Source of the DNA: Miniimonas arenae
GTDB taxonomy: Bacteria > Actinomycetota > Actinomycetes > Actinomycetales > Beutenbergiaceae
Assembly (NCBI RefSeq): GCF_006351005.1
Contig: NZ_VENP01000001.1
Location: 157,873-221,872 of the forward strand
DNA: 64,000 bases
Direction of reading: 5' to 3'
The position numbers were made by a program, and so were the translations under genes. Shown piece after piece: positions 56,196-64,000 of the stretch. Position 1 is the first letter of the stretch. Each line of letters begins with the position of its first letter. The notes beneath the pieces were generated by a model. It did no database searches. It saw only the letters and a program-made list of their open reading frames with translations, and was not told the DNA's origin.

Positions 56196-58019
56196 ATGTC
56201 GTCCGTGTCCGAGTCGCCCGCCGTCGTCCCCTACCAGCCCGAGGTCTCGATCCCCGGCGCGCTGCGCGACCGGGCGGTGGCGCACGCGCACCAGGTGATC
56301 GTCGAGCGCCGGGTCGGCGGCCAGTGGCGCGGCGTGACCGCGGCGACGTTCCACCAGGAGGTCGTCGAGCTCGCGCGGGCGCTCGTCGCGTGGGGCCTGC
56401 AGCCGGGTGAGACCGTGGCGATCATGGGCCACACGAGCTACGAGTGGACGCTCGTCGACTTCGCCGTGTGGACCGCGGGCGGCCGGCCGGTCCCGGTCTA
56501 CGAGACCTCCTCCACCGAGCAGGTGCAGTGGATCGCGAGCGACTCCGGCGCGGTGCTCGCATTCGTCGAGAGCGACCAGCACGCCGCCGTGGTGGCCGAG
56601 GCCGCCGTGGCCAGCATCCGCGAGATCGTGACGTTCGCGAAGCTCGCGGCGTTCACCGCGCAGGGCGGGTCCGTCGACCCGACCGAGGTCGCCAATCGCA
56701 CGGCGGCCCTGACCGGCGACGACGTCGCGACGATCATCTACACCTCCGGCACGACCGGCCGCCCGAAGGGCGTCCAGCTCACCCACGGCAACTTCATCTA
56801 CCTGGCGCGCAACGGCGCGCGCTCGGACCTGCGCGAGGTCGTCGGCCTGCCCGGGCAGCGCACGCTGCTCTTCATGCCGCTCGCGCACGTGTTCGCGCGG
56901 TTCATCGAGGTCCTGTGCATCACCGAGGCGGGCGTCCTGGGCCACTCCCCCGACACCCGCAACCTCGTCGCCGACCTGCAGTCCTTCCGCCCGACGTTCC
57001 TGCTCGCCGTCCCGCGCGTGTTCGAGAAGGTGTTCAACTCCGCGGCGCAGAAGGCCGCGAGTGGCGTGAAGAAGCGCGTGTTCGGGTGGGCCACGCGGGT
57101 GGCGATCGCATACTCGCGGGCGCTCGAGATGCCGTCGGGCCCCTCGCGGGCGCTGCGCGGCCAGCTCGGCCTCGCCCACCGCCTGGTGCTGGGAAAGATC
57201 GCCGAGGCGATGGGCGGCTCGCTGCAGTACGCGATCTCCGGCGGAGCACCGCTGGGCGCGCGGCTCGGCCACTTCTACCGCGGCCTCGGCGTCACGGTGC
57301 TCGAGGGGTACGGGATGACCGAGACGACGGCGCCCACCACGGTCAACCGACCGGTCGACATCCGGATCGGCACCGTCGGCCCGGCCTACCCGGGCACGAA
57401 GGTCCGGATCGCGGACGACGGCGAGATCCAGGTCGCGGGACCGCACGTCTTCCGGGGCTACCACGGCGACGAGGGCGCCACGGCCGAGGCGTTCACCGAG
57501 GACGGGTGGCTGCGCTCGGGTGACCTCGGGTCGCTCGACGACGGCGGCTACCTCACGATCACCGGCCGGCGGAAGGAGATCATCATCACCGCCGGCGGCA
57601 AGAACGTCGCGCCCGCGGTGCTCGAGGACCGCTTCCGCGGTCATCCGCTCGTCTCGCAGGTCGTCGTGGTGGGCGACCAGCGCCCGTTCATCGGGGCGCT
57701 CGTCACGCTGGACCCGGAGATGCTGCCCGGCTGGCTGGCCGGCAAGGGGCTGCCCGCGATGTCGGTGAGCCAGGCGGTGCAGAACCCGCAGGTGCAGGCG
57801 TCGCTGGTGAAGGCGGCGCAGCGCGCCAACCGCGCCGTCTCGCGCGCGGAGTCGATCCGACGGATCCGGGTGCTCGACGTCGACCTCACCGAGGCGAACG
57901 GCTACCTCACGCCCTCCCTCAAGGTGAAGCGGTCCCTCGTGCACCACGACTTCGCCGGGCCGATCGAGGAGATCTACGCCTCCGGCGGCGCCTCGCTGGA
58001 CGTGCCGACCGTCGCGTAG
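56196..58019 (+). CDS. Long-chain fatty acid-CoA ligase (AMP-forming)
   Basis: This ~607-residue ANL enzyme activates fatty acids as acyl-CoA. The ATP loop is 'IIYTSGTTGRPKGVQLTHGN'; further motifs are 'FMPLAHVFAR', 'YAISGGAPLG', 'LEGYGMTETTAP', 'WLRSGDLGSLDDGGYLTITG' and 'RRKEIIITAGGKNVAP', with a C-terminal 'LTPSLKVKRSLV' containing the second catalytic Lys. It matches the FadD15-type group of actinobacteria. The end lies six bases from the converging CU044_5270-like gene, with no room for a separate terminator. Confidence 0.94.
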   Translation: MSSVSESPAVVPYQPEVSIPGALRDRAVAHAHQVIVERRVGGQWRGVTAATFHQEVVELARALVAWGLQPGETVAIMGHTSYEWTLVDFAVWTAGGRPVPVYETSSTEQVQWIASDSGAVLAFVESDQHAAVVAEAAVASIREIVTFAKLAAFTAQGGSVDPTEVANRTAALTGDDVATIIYTSGTTGRPKGVQLTHGNFIYLARNGARSDLREVVGLPGQRTLLFMPLAHVFARFIEVLCITEAGVLGHSPDTRNLVADLQSFRPTFLLAVPRVFEKVFNSAAQKAASGVKKRVFGWATRVAIAYSRALEMPSGPSRALRGQLGLAHRLVLGKIAEAMGGSLQYAISGGAPLGARLGHFYRGLGVTVLEGYGMTETTAPTTVNRPVDIRIGTVGPAYPGTKVRIADDGEIQVAGPHVFRGYHGDEGATAEAFTEDGWLRSGDLGSLDDGGYLTITGRRKEIIITAGGKNVAPAVLEDRFRGHPLVSQVVVVGDQRPFIGALVTLDPEMLPGWLAGKGLPAMSVSQAVQNPQVQASLVKAAQRANRAVSRAESIRRIRVLDVDLTEANGYLTPSLKVKRSLVHHDFAGPIEEIYASGGASLDVPTVA

Positions 58020-58025
58020 CGGGAC

Positions 58026-59144
58026 CTAGGCAGTGTCACCGATCTCCGCCACCCACCGGGCGTCGGTGATCGTGACGAACCCCGTGACGGTCGGCCCGTC
58101 GATCTCCATCAGGTCCGTCTCGAGCGCGACGGTCTCGGAGCCCACCACCTGGCCGGACGTCGGGTCGACGAGCAGGATCCGCACCGTGGTGTCGTACCCC
58201 GAGCCGTGGGGCGGCGTCGTGACGGTCTCGACGGCGCGTCCCTTCCGGTCCACCGCCGAGCCAAGGGTGCGGACTCCGGGTTCGCCCGCCAGCATCTCCC
58301 AGACCGCCGCCATGAGGTCAGGCGGAAGCAGATAGGTGGTGGTGAGGGCGTTCACCTGGTCCAGCAGGCACCAGGCGCGCTCGGCCTGGCTGTCCTCGCA
58401 CGTCGGCGGCATGCCGACGAGCAGCTGGTCGACCAGCACGGCGGGGTCCCGGGAGAGTTCTGCCGGTTTGTCGGGAACAGTGCCGGGCGGTGTCTCGTCG
58501 GTGGAGTCCACGATGCCCGCGGTGACGGGGGCCGGGTCGATCGTTCCGTCGGGGCGCAGCTCGGTTCCTTGGCGCTGCGTGAGCGTCGCGGCCCCCGTGA
58601 GACTCAGCCACCACTGCTGCTCGAACGGGCGGATGGTCGCGTGCGGATCGTCGAGGTTGGCCGGACTGTTCCAGCCCCGGCTCTCGACGTACTGCACGTC
58701 CCCGCTGCCAACGGGCGTGGACGCGGCGGCAGCCGTGGACAGCTCGTGCAGCACGCCGGCCGCCTCGGGCGCCCGGTCCGCGTGCTCCGGGTCCTCCAGC
58801 GTGTAGTGCAGGCTCGGGGGCGACGCGATCGCCGATCCCGACGGCAGCAGGCTGAACACCACCGCGATCCCGAGTACGAGCACCGCAGCGACGGCGAGCA
58901 GCCACCGAGCCCGGTCCCGACGCGCGCGAGACGCGGGCTTCGCCGGCGCGGCGTCAGGGGCGTCGGCATCGGCGTCGCCGTTGCCATCGATGCGGTTCAG
59001 CACGCGCGCGAGAACCCTCACCTCGGGCTCGACCCGGCTCAAGTCCAGCCCGAGCAGGTCTCGGATGCGGGCCGCCTCGAGCTCCGCGTCCCGTTCGACG
59101 GCGAGCTCGCGATCGTCCGCCGTGTTCCGTTCCTCGCGGCTCAT
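58026..59144 (-). CDS. CU044_5270-like membrane-anchored protein next to an ECF sigma gene
   Basis: This 372-residue protein has a cytoplasmic N-terminal region (1-80), one transmembrane helix (about 81-101, 'WLLAVAAVLVLGIAVVFSLL') and an extracellular domain of ~270 residues with 'LHYTLEDPEH', 'GDVQYVESRGWNS' and a C-terminal beta-rich 'VRILLVDPTSGQVVGSET'. Two cysteines lie in 'PPTCEDSQAERAWCLL'. The layout and the 4-base overlap with the sigma gene point to a membrane partner or anti-sigma role. It lacks a clear zinc anti-sigma motif, so the assignment rests on context. Confidence 0.8.
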   Translation of the reverse strand: MSREERNTADDRELAVERDAELEAARIRDLLGLDLSRVEPEVRVLARVLNRIDGNGDADADAPDAAPAKPASRARRDRARWLLAVAAVLVLGIAVVFSLLPSGSAIASPPSLHYTLEDPEHADRAPEAAGVLHELSTAAAASTPVGSGDVQYVESRGWNSPANLDDPHATIRPFEQQWWLSLTGAATLTQRQGTELRPDGTIDPAPVTAGIVDSTDETPPGTVPDKPAELSRDPAVLVDQLLVGMPPTCEDSQAERAWCLLDQVNALTTTYLLPPDLMAAVWEMLAGEPGVRTLGSAVDRKGRAVETVTTPPHGSGYDTTVRILLVDPTSGQVVGSETVALETDLMEIDGPTVTGFVTITDARWVAEIGDTA

Positions 59145-59677
59145 CGGTCACCTCCCTCCGACTCGATCAGTCGGCGCAGGCGCCGACGAGCCCGGTACAG
59201 CCGCGAGCCGATCGCGCTCGGGCTCACGCCGAGCCGGTCCGACACCTCCGACATGCTCAACCCGTCGATAGCGACGAGGCGCACGACCTGTTGCTCGTCT
59301 CCCGGCAGCGACTCGACGAGATCTTCGGCCCAGAGCGTCGCAACCACGAGAGTGTCGGCGGGCGCACCTGGGGCCGGCCGCTCACTCGTCAGCACAGCCA
59401 GCCGGTTGCGGGACAGCGCCTGCTCGTGCTCGTGCCGCCGCACCATGTTCTTCGCGATCCCGTACACCCAACGGCGCCGGGCCTCGACGCCGTCCGGGAC
59501 ATCCGCCCACCGTCGCCACAGCACAAGGAGTGTCTCAGCCAGTACGTCCTCGGCGGCCTGCGCACCCAACCTGGACGCGATGAACCGCAACAGCTCCGCC
59601 GAGACGCTGCGAGCAAACTGCTCGAAGTCACGCCGAACTGCCTCCCTCGTCCCGGCGACACCGGGATTCGTCAGCAC
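59141..59677 (-). CDS. ECF-family RNA polymerase sigma factor
   Basis: This ~178-residue sigma factor has region 2 at about 15-85 ('LLRFIASRLGAQAAEDVLAE', 'WVYGIAKNMVRRHEHEQ') and region 4 at about 115-170 ('EDLVESLPGDEQQVVRLVAI', 'LSMSEVSDRLGVSPSAIGSR'). I chose the GTG at 59677, which overlaps the stop of the secreted-protein gene and gives a normal ECF length; longer frames extend into that gene. It sits between a secreted small protein and a membrane protein in one operon. Confidence 0.9.
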   Translation of the reverse strand: MLTNPGVAGTREAVRRDFEQFARSVSAELLRFIASRLGAQAAEDVLAETLLVLWRRWADVPDGVEARRRWVYGIAKNMVRRHEHEQALSRNRLAVLTSERPAPGAPADTLVVATLWAEDLVESLPGDEQQVVRLVAIDGLSMSEVSDRLGVSPSAIGSRLYRARRRLRRLIESEGGDR

Positions 59678-60051
59678 GACGTCGTGAGGATGACCATCTT
59701 CCCCGTGGCGAGAAGCGTCGTCGACAGCTGCGTCCCCGCCGCCAGACACGTGCTCGACCCGCTTCCACTCGCCGATGCGTACACCCGCACGGCCTTGCCC
59801 GTCCGGTTCCACGCCGACCGTGCCGTGGACGCGGCGAGCGTACCCGTCGTGGATCGCCCGTACATCTGGCCGCCGTACTGCACGCTCGTCCAGAAGCACA
59901 TCTGGCCCGCCGGGCAGTCACTCGAAGCCTGAGGTGACACGATCTCGTCCTCTGCCGCCGCAGGTTGTGCAAGCGCGGCCCCCATGAGCGCCACCGCGCC
60001 GACGACGGCGAAGAAACGCCGGCCCTTTCCTCCACCTCCCATGCCTGTCAT
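59671..60051 (-). CDS. Secreted I36 peptidase inhibitor-like small protein, copy 1
   Basis: This ~126-residue protein has a Sec signal peptide (Arg/Lys-rich start, hydrophobic 'FFAVVGAVALMGAALA', cleavage near 'QPAAAE'). The mature part has 'DCPAGQMCFWTSVQYGG', 'SAWNRTG' and four cysteines, the last being the C-terminal residue. This fits the I36 (Streptomyces metalloproteinase inhibitor-like, crystallin-fold) family. The start is uncertain: ATG 60051, ATG 60042 and GTG 60075 are in frame and none has a ribosome-binding site. It is the first gene of the sigma operon and a paralogue of the divergent gene at 60251. Confidence 0.78.
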   Translation of the reverse strand: MTGMGGGGKGRRFFAVVGAVALMGAALAQPAAAEDEIVSPQASSDCPAGQMCFWTSVQYGGQMYGRSTTGTLAASTARSAWNRTGKAVRVYASASGSGSSTCLAAGTQLSTTLLATGKMVILTTSC

Positions 60052-60078
60052 CGCGTCAGGCCCGGGGCTCGTCACGAG

Positions 60079-60096
60079 ATGTGATCTAGATCACAT
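60079..60096. promoter_or_regulatory. Perfect 18-bp CRP/GlxR-type operator
   Basis: ATGTGATCTAGATCACAT is fully palindromic and contains TGTGA-n6-TCACA, the consensus site of the CRP family (E. coli CRP, corynebacterial GlxR, mycobacterial Crp). It lies between the two divergent secreted-protein genes, close to the copy 1 start and about 155 bp before copy 2. Confidence 0.8.
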
Positions 60097-60250
60097 TCGG
60101 GGACGAACCGGCCTCCTCTCGTGATGTCTCGTCGAAGGCACAGCGGAACGGCGCTGTCCGGATGTGTCCTTCAACGACCGGGCAACCGCTCGGTCGCAAC
60201 CGGCGGACGTTGCGCCGCCACGCGACCGAACCGCGCACGAAGGAGTGGGC

Positions 60251-60646
60251 ATGGGTGCTGTAGGAAGTTCGGGAGCGCGCTCCCGGAGGCTCAAGGCCGC
60301 GATCGTCGCGGGGATCCTCACCATGGGGGCGATCGGTCTTCCGTTGGCCTCGGCGCAGGCGGGATCGAACCTCTGCGGTTCATCGTTGGCCTGCATCTAC
60401 ATCGATCCCGCCTGGGTCGGTCTCCTTGGCACAAAGTCGGGCGGAAGCGGCCTGTCGAACGTGAGCAGTGGCGCCGACAACAAGACGTCGGCGTGGGAGA
60501 ACAAGACGGGCTCGAACGGCGCATGGTACACGCTCGCAAACGGCACCGGTTCGTGCTTCGCGATGCCGAAAGGCTCGGAGGTCTCGAGCATTCCCTTTCC
60601 GAACTACGACAAGCTGACGTCGTGGAAGGTGAACGGCGGTTGCTGA
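60251..60646 (+). CDS. Secreted I36 peptidase inhibitor-like small protein, copy 2
   Basis: This 131-residue protein has a Sec signal peptide (Arg-rich start, 'AAIVAGILTMGAIGLPLA', cleavage near 'SAQA'). The mature protein has 'LCGSSLACIYIDPAWVG', 'SAWENKTG', 'GSCFAMPKG' and a C-terminal Cys. The four cysteines and the SAW-TG block match the divergent copy 1, so the two are diverged paralogues. AGGAG lies five bases before ATG 60251. It is followed by a MacB-type ABC system on the same strand. Confidence 0.8.
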   Translation: MGAVGSSGARSRRLKAAIVAGILTMGAIGLPLASAQAGSNLCGSSLACIYIDPAWVGLLGTKSGGSGLSNVSSGADNKTSAWENKTGSNGAWYTLANGTGSCFAMPKGSEVSSIPFPNYDKLTSWKVNGGC

Positions 60647-60685
60647 CCCGATGAGCACAGCGCACGGTCTGTGCCGGGTGGTGCA

Positions 60686-61369
60686 GTGAGCCGGGTCGTG
60701 CTGGCCGGCGCCGGCAAGTGCTACGGCGAGGGCGAGTCGCAGGTGTGGGCGGTCCGGGACGCATCCCATGTGTTCGAGACGGGTTCGTTCACGGTGATCC
60801 AGGGCGTATCGGGCTCGGGTAAGTCGACTCTGCTCAACCTCATGAGCGGGCTCGACGTCCCGTCCCGCGGCCAGGTCCACGTGGACGGGCTCGATCTCGG
60901 CCACATGAGCGACCCGGCCCGCGCTGACTTCCGACTCCGACGCGTTGGGTGCGTCTTCCAGGAGCACCTGCTGATCGAGGAGTTCTCGGCGCTCGAGAAC
61001 GTGATGCTCCCCCTCGAGGCCGTCGGCTCGGCGGCGAGCACGGCGCGCACCGCCGCTGGGAGCGCGCTGGGCGACGTCGGGCTCGCAAGGCTCGAGGATC
61101 GCCTACCGGCGCACCTCTCGGGCGGCCAGCGGCAACGGGTCGGGATCGCGCGTGCTCTTGTCGGTGACCGCACCCTCCTGCTCGCGGACGAGCCCTCGGG
61201 TGCGCTCGACTCCGTGACGTCGCGGGAGGTGTACCTGCTGCTCCGGGCGGCCGCGGACCGAGGAGTGACGGTCGTGGTGGCCACCCACGATCCCGCTCTG
61301 CAGGCTTTTGCCGACGTCGTGCTCGACATCATCGATGGCCAGCTGCACGCGCGTGAGGTGAGTTTGTGA
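60686..61369 (+). CDS. MacB/LolD-type ABC transporter ATPase
   Basis: This ~227-residue ATPase has Walker A GVSGSGKST, Q-loop 'CVFQEHLLIEEFSALENVML', signature LSGGQ, Walker B 'LLLADEPSGALD' and H-loop 'VVATHDP'. It is a mechanotransmission-type partner of FtsX-like permeases, used for peptide or lipoprotein handling at the membrane rather than simple import. GTG 60686 follows GGGTGG by four bases; GTG 60671 would add five residues. The stop overlaps the permease start (GTGA). Confidence 0.92.
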   Translation: MSRVVLAGAGKCYGEGESQVWAVRDASHVFETGSFTVIQGVSGSGKSTLLNLMSGLDVPSRGQVHVDGLDLGHMSDPARADFRLRRVGCVFQEHLLIEEFSALENVMLPLEAVGSAASTARTAAGSALGDVGLARLEDRLPAHLSGGQRQRVGIARALVGDRTLLLADEPSGALDSVTSREVYLLLRAAADRGVTVVVATHDPALQAFADVVLDIIDGQLHAREVSL

Positions 61370-63786
61370 GCTCCGGGCTCCACCTGCCCGCGCTGTGGCG
61401 CACGTTCGCGCGGAGCGGCGCGGCGCGGCGTTCGGGGATGCTGATCGCCGCGGTCGCCAGCGTCCTCGTGCTGGCGTACAGCGTCCTGATCGCGCTGAGC
61501 CCGACTCCTGAACAGGTCGCCGACCGTGAGCTGGGCGGGTACGACGGCGGGGTCCAAGTGGAGGCGGACGTGCGCGAGGACCCCGAACCAGCGGTTCGGG
61601 TCCGTGACGCCGCACGCAATGCGGGGGCAACGGCGGAGGCGACCCTGCTCGAGTCGCTGGACCTGCGAGTCACCGGCGGGCTCTACACCGCGCTGTACTA
61701 CGCCGAGACGGACTGGTCGGACGCACTGTTCGACCGGTACACGCTGGAGTCCGGCCACTGGCCGAGGCAGCCGGCGCAAGTGGTGGTGACGGAACGCCTG
61801 GCGCGGGAGCTCGATGGAGAAGCACTCGAGGTGCTGTCGGGAACGGAGCGCCTCCAGGTGGTCGGTGTGGTGCGCGATGCCTACGGCCTGGACTCACGCC
61901 AGGTGCTCGCAGCGGAGGGGACGTGGAACGCGTTCGACTGGTCCTCCCTGAGTCGGACGTTCCCGAACGTCGCCGCCTCGCTCACGGTGTTCTGGGCCGG
62001 GACCTCGGCAGACGAGGTCGTCTCAGCCCTGGCCGAGGCCGGGCTCGTCGCGTCGCTCCCCTCGCTCGAAACTCGGGAGGATCTGCTCACGAACCCGTCG
62101 CCCACGCTCGTGGACCAGTACCCGTTCGCGTTCACGATCCCTGCGATCCTCGCGCCCGCCGGGCTCGCAGCAGTCGTGGTTCTGACCGCGGAGCGCCGGC
62201 TCCGCCGCTCGATCGGCGTGCTCCGGGTCCTCGGCATCGCGAGTGGCCCCGCCGTCGGTGCGGCCGTCGGGGCGTGGGCGACCTGGGTGGCGATCGGCGC
62301 AGGAGGGGGGAGCGTGGTCGGCGCTGGCCTGGGACTCCTGGCACGCCCGCTCACCGCGGCAGTCGCCCCCCACGTCCTGGCGCCGCCCGTCGTGCCGTGG
62401 GCGGGTGTCGCCACCGTGGTGGCGTCCACGCTGCTGGCGCTGGCCTTGACCGTGGTGGGCCTCGCGCTTCGCCGACCCGCGCGTGCACTGGCCGAGCTCG
62501 GTCACCGTGTACCGGCGAGGACGATGAGCTACCTCCGGCTCGTCGCGATCGCGCTGAGTGTCGTGGCGATACTCTGGCTCGGGGCCTCACTCCGCACCAT
62601 GTTCGACATCGTCTGGCTCACGGCAGCGTGCGTGGCATGTGCGGCGCTCATCGCGCCCTCGGCCGTTCGCGTCGTCGTCGATCACCTGCCGGATCGACGG
62701 CCGTCGATCCGGCTCGCGAAGCGGCAGCTGGCCGGGGACCGCACCCGAGTCGGGATCGCCGTCGCCCTCCTGACAGCAACCCTCGCACCGTCGCTCGTCA
62801 TGGCGACGCTCGTCGCGTCGGTTCAGTCCAGCGGCTCCGCGCTGATGCGCACGAACGCGGGACGCGACCAGCTCGTGATCGCGACGAACAACGCGTTCGT
62901 CGCACCGCCCTCCGAGGCCCTCGCCATCGCGCGGGAGAGCGCGCCGGACGCCTGGGAGGTCGAGCAGTTCGCGGTGGTCAGCGCGGAGCAATACGTCACG
63001 GTGAACGAGCCGGGGCTCGGCTATCTCGTCGCCCTCGGGTCGGCGGCCGACGCGGCGCGGATGTGCGGAGCGCTGGATGACGGCGCCGCTCAGGTCCTGG
63101 ACCGGGGTGGGGTCCTCCTCCTGAACGGCGGTACCGGGCCGCTACAGACCCTCTGGTTCAACGACGGCAGCAAGACCGCACCGGTTCCGGCTGGTCCTGT
63201 GGCGTGCCCAGATTGGGGGAACGCGCTGGCGGGCGTCATGCTCACGTCGGGAGCTCACGAACTAGGCCTGGAGACCGCTCCTGAGGCAACCGTGTTCGGC
63301 CCTGTGACGGCGGACCAGTTCGCGCTGGTTCGCGATCGGCTCGAGGAGGCCGGCTTGGACGTCACACTCGCCCAGTTCGGTGGGGAGCGCCGAACGCCCT
63401 CGATTCCGCCCCCCGTCTGGATCGCACTCGTCGTCACGTCGAGCCTCGCGATCGGTGCTGCTCTCCTCGCCACCAGGTCCCAAGCGCGCATCCTGGACCT
63501 CTACAGGCCAACCCTGAGCGCCGTAGGTCTGAACAGGTCGTGGGCCTCCCGCGTCCTTCGGACCCAGGTCATGGTCATCACCGTCCTCGGCGCCCTGCTG
63601 GCCTTGGTCACGACGGCAGTTCCGCTGCTGATCGGCGCTTTGACCTTCCCGGCCGTCGTGGTCGTCGTTCCGTGGCCGGTGCTCTCAGCACTGGTGCTCG
63701 CGATCCTCGCCACCGCCTGGCTCGCATCTCCGGTTCGCACAGACGCGCGAAGCAACCGCGGAGTCGACAACGGACGGCGCTCGTAG
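61366..63786 (+). CDS. FtsX/MacB-type ABC transporter permease
   Basis: This 806-residue membrane protein has an N-terminal helix (about 25-46), an extracellular domain (to ~250), three helices around 'FTIPAILAPAGLAAVVVLTA', then further helices near 390-430 and 465-485. A second extracellular domain (~490-675) and three C-terminal helices follow. The two-module layout matches the large FtsX-domain permeases of actinobacteria. Substrate unknown; the neighbours are secreted small proteins, so export, immunity or sensing of such proteins is a plausible role. Confidence 0.87.
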   Translation: MSSGLHLPALWRTFARSGAARRSGMLIAAVASVLVLAYSVLIALSPTPEQVADRELGGYDGGVQVEADVREDPEPAVRVRDAARNAGATAEATLLESLDLRVTGGLYTALYYAETDWSDALFDRYTLESGHWPRQPAQVVVTERLARELDGEALEVLSGTERLQVVGVVRDAYGLDSRQVLAAEGTWNAFDWSSLSRTFPNVAASLTVFWAGTSADEVVSALAEAGLVASLPSLETREDLLTNPSPTLVDQYPFAFTIPAILAPAGLAAVVVLTAERRLRRSIGVLRVLGIASGPAVGAAVGAWATWVAIGAGGGSVVGAGLGLLARPLTAAVAPHVLAPPVVPWAGVATVVASTLLALALTVVGLALRRPARALAELGHRVPARTMSYLRLVAIALSVVAILWLGASLRTMFDIVWLTAACVACAALIAPSAVRVVVDHLPDRRPSIRLAKRQLAGDRTRVGIAVALLTATLAPSLVMATLVASVQSSGSALMRTNAGRDQLVIATNNAFVAPPSEALAIARESAPDAWEVEQFAVVSAEQYVTVNEPGLGYLVALGSAADAARMCGALDDGAAQVLDRGGVLLLNGGTGPLQTLWFNDGSKTAPVPAGPVACPDWGNALAGVMLTSGAHELGLETAPEATVFGPVTADQFALVRDRLEEAGLDVTLAQFGGERRTPSIPPPVWIALVVTSSLAIGAALLATRSQARILDLYRPTLSAVGLNRSWASRVLRTQVMVITVLGALLALVTTAVPLLIGALTFPAVVVVVPWPVLSALVLAILATAWLASPVRTDARSNRGVDNGRRS

Positions 63787-63912
63787 ACCGAAGCCACCCG
63801 CGCATGATGTGACATCCAAGCCACCTGTAGTTGACGACCCAGTCTCTTTGCACGATCTCAGTCCGTGCGGACCCAGCCCTCTGAAACGGGAGATCGACCG
63901 ATGGAGATCCTC

Positions 63913-64000
63913 ATGAAGGCAGCTGCTGTCACCTTGCTCACGGGACTGGCAGTAGGTTCGGCCGCCTCGGTCGCAAGCGCGGCGCGTACCAGGCCTGCCG
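63913..64000 (+). CDS. Secreted protein, N-terminal fragment (runs off the window)
   Basis: ATG 63913 has GGAG six bases upstream and opens a typical signal peptide (MKAAAVTLLTGLAVGSAASV then ASAA). An in-frame ATG at 63901 is possible but lacks a ribosome-binding site. Only about 29 codons are visible, so the mature protein is unknown. It follows the ABC permease by ~126 bases, a gap with a TTGACG at 63833 and no clear -10. Confidence 0.6.
   Translation, partial: MKAAAVTLLTGLAVGSAASVASAARTRPA

Overview
The window is about 64 kb of very GC-rich DNA, densely coded, with GTG and TTG starts and many 4-base stop/start overlaps. It is a chromosomal segment of a high-GC actinobacterium. The order smc - small membrane gene - ftsY - amtB - glnK - glnD, the ileS - folC - DUF4233 - ndk block, an actinobacterial ileS T-box and an F420-0 uptake cassette beside cofE suggest Micrococcales (Cellulomonas/Jonesia-like). 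That placement is inference. I found no rRNA or tRNA gene, insertion sequence, prophage or CRISPR array.

Layout. (1) 1-18.3 kb, all on the minus strand: glnD (cut by the window edge), glnK, amtB with a GlnR-like operator, ftsY, a small membrane gene, smc, ndk, DUF4233, then dhaM-dhaL-dhaK and a P-loop kinase gene flanked by two inverted arrays of a 22-bp repeat, then folC and ileS with a T-box leader. The dha cassette splits what is usually a contiguous folC-DUF4233-ndk run. (2) 18.4-28.5 kb: a HAD phosphatase, a heterodimeric ABC exporter, a YhgE/Pip membrane protein paired with a degenerate ABC ATPase, a short-chain dehydrogenase, a G-rich tandem repeat and a class III aminotransferase. (3) 28.8-33.9 kb: binding protein, permease and ATPase of a proposed coenzyme F420-0 importer, converging on cofE and an FGD-like F420-dependent oxidoreductase; together they form an F420 salvage and use module. 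A mirror-symmetric 31-bp repeat array lies between the converging units. (4) 34-40.7 kb: an XRE-cupin regulator, a DUF1028 protein and a complete dipeptide-type ABC importer. (5) 40.7-51.3 kb, minus strand: lysX, preceded by a six-gene unit made of a 45-aa peptide gene, a MoxR AAA+ ATPase, an unknown protein, a metallopeptidase-VWA fusion, a second unknown protein and a PaaK-like adenylating ligase. This unit is the strongest candidate for a poorly described system. (6) 51.5-58 kb: nadR and pnuC (NAD salvage) divergent from valS, then a long-chain acyl-CoA synthetase. (7) 58-64 kb: an operon of a secreted I36-like protein, an ECF sigma factor and a membrane-anchored CU044_5270-like protein. 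It is divergent, across a perfect 18-bp CRP/GlxR palindrome, from a second I36-like secreted protein, a MacB-type ABC ATPase and an FtsX-type permease. A third signal-peptide gene runs off the right edge.

A recurring signal is a -10-like hexamer ([T/G]ANNNT) placed 6-8 bases before the start codon of at least ten genes, which suggests frequent leaderless transcription.
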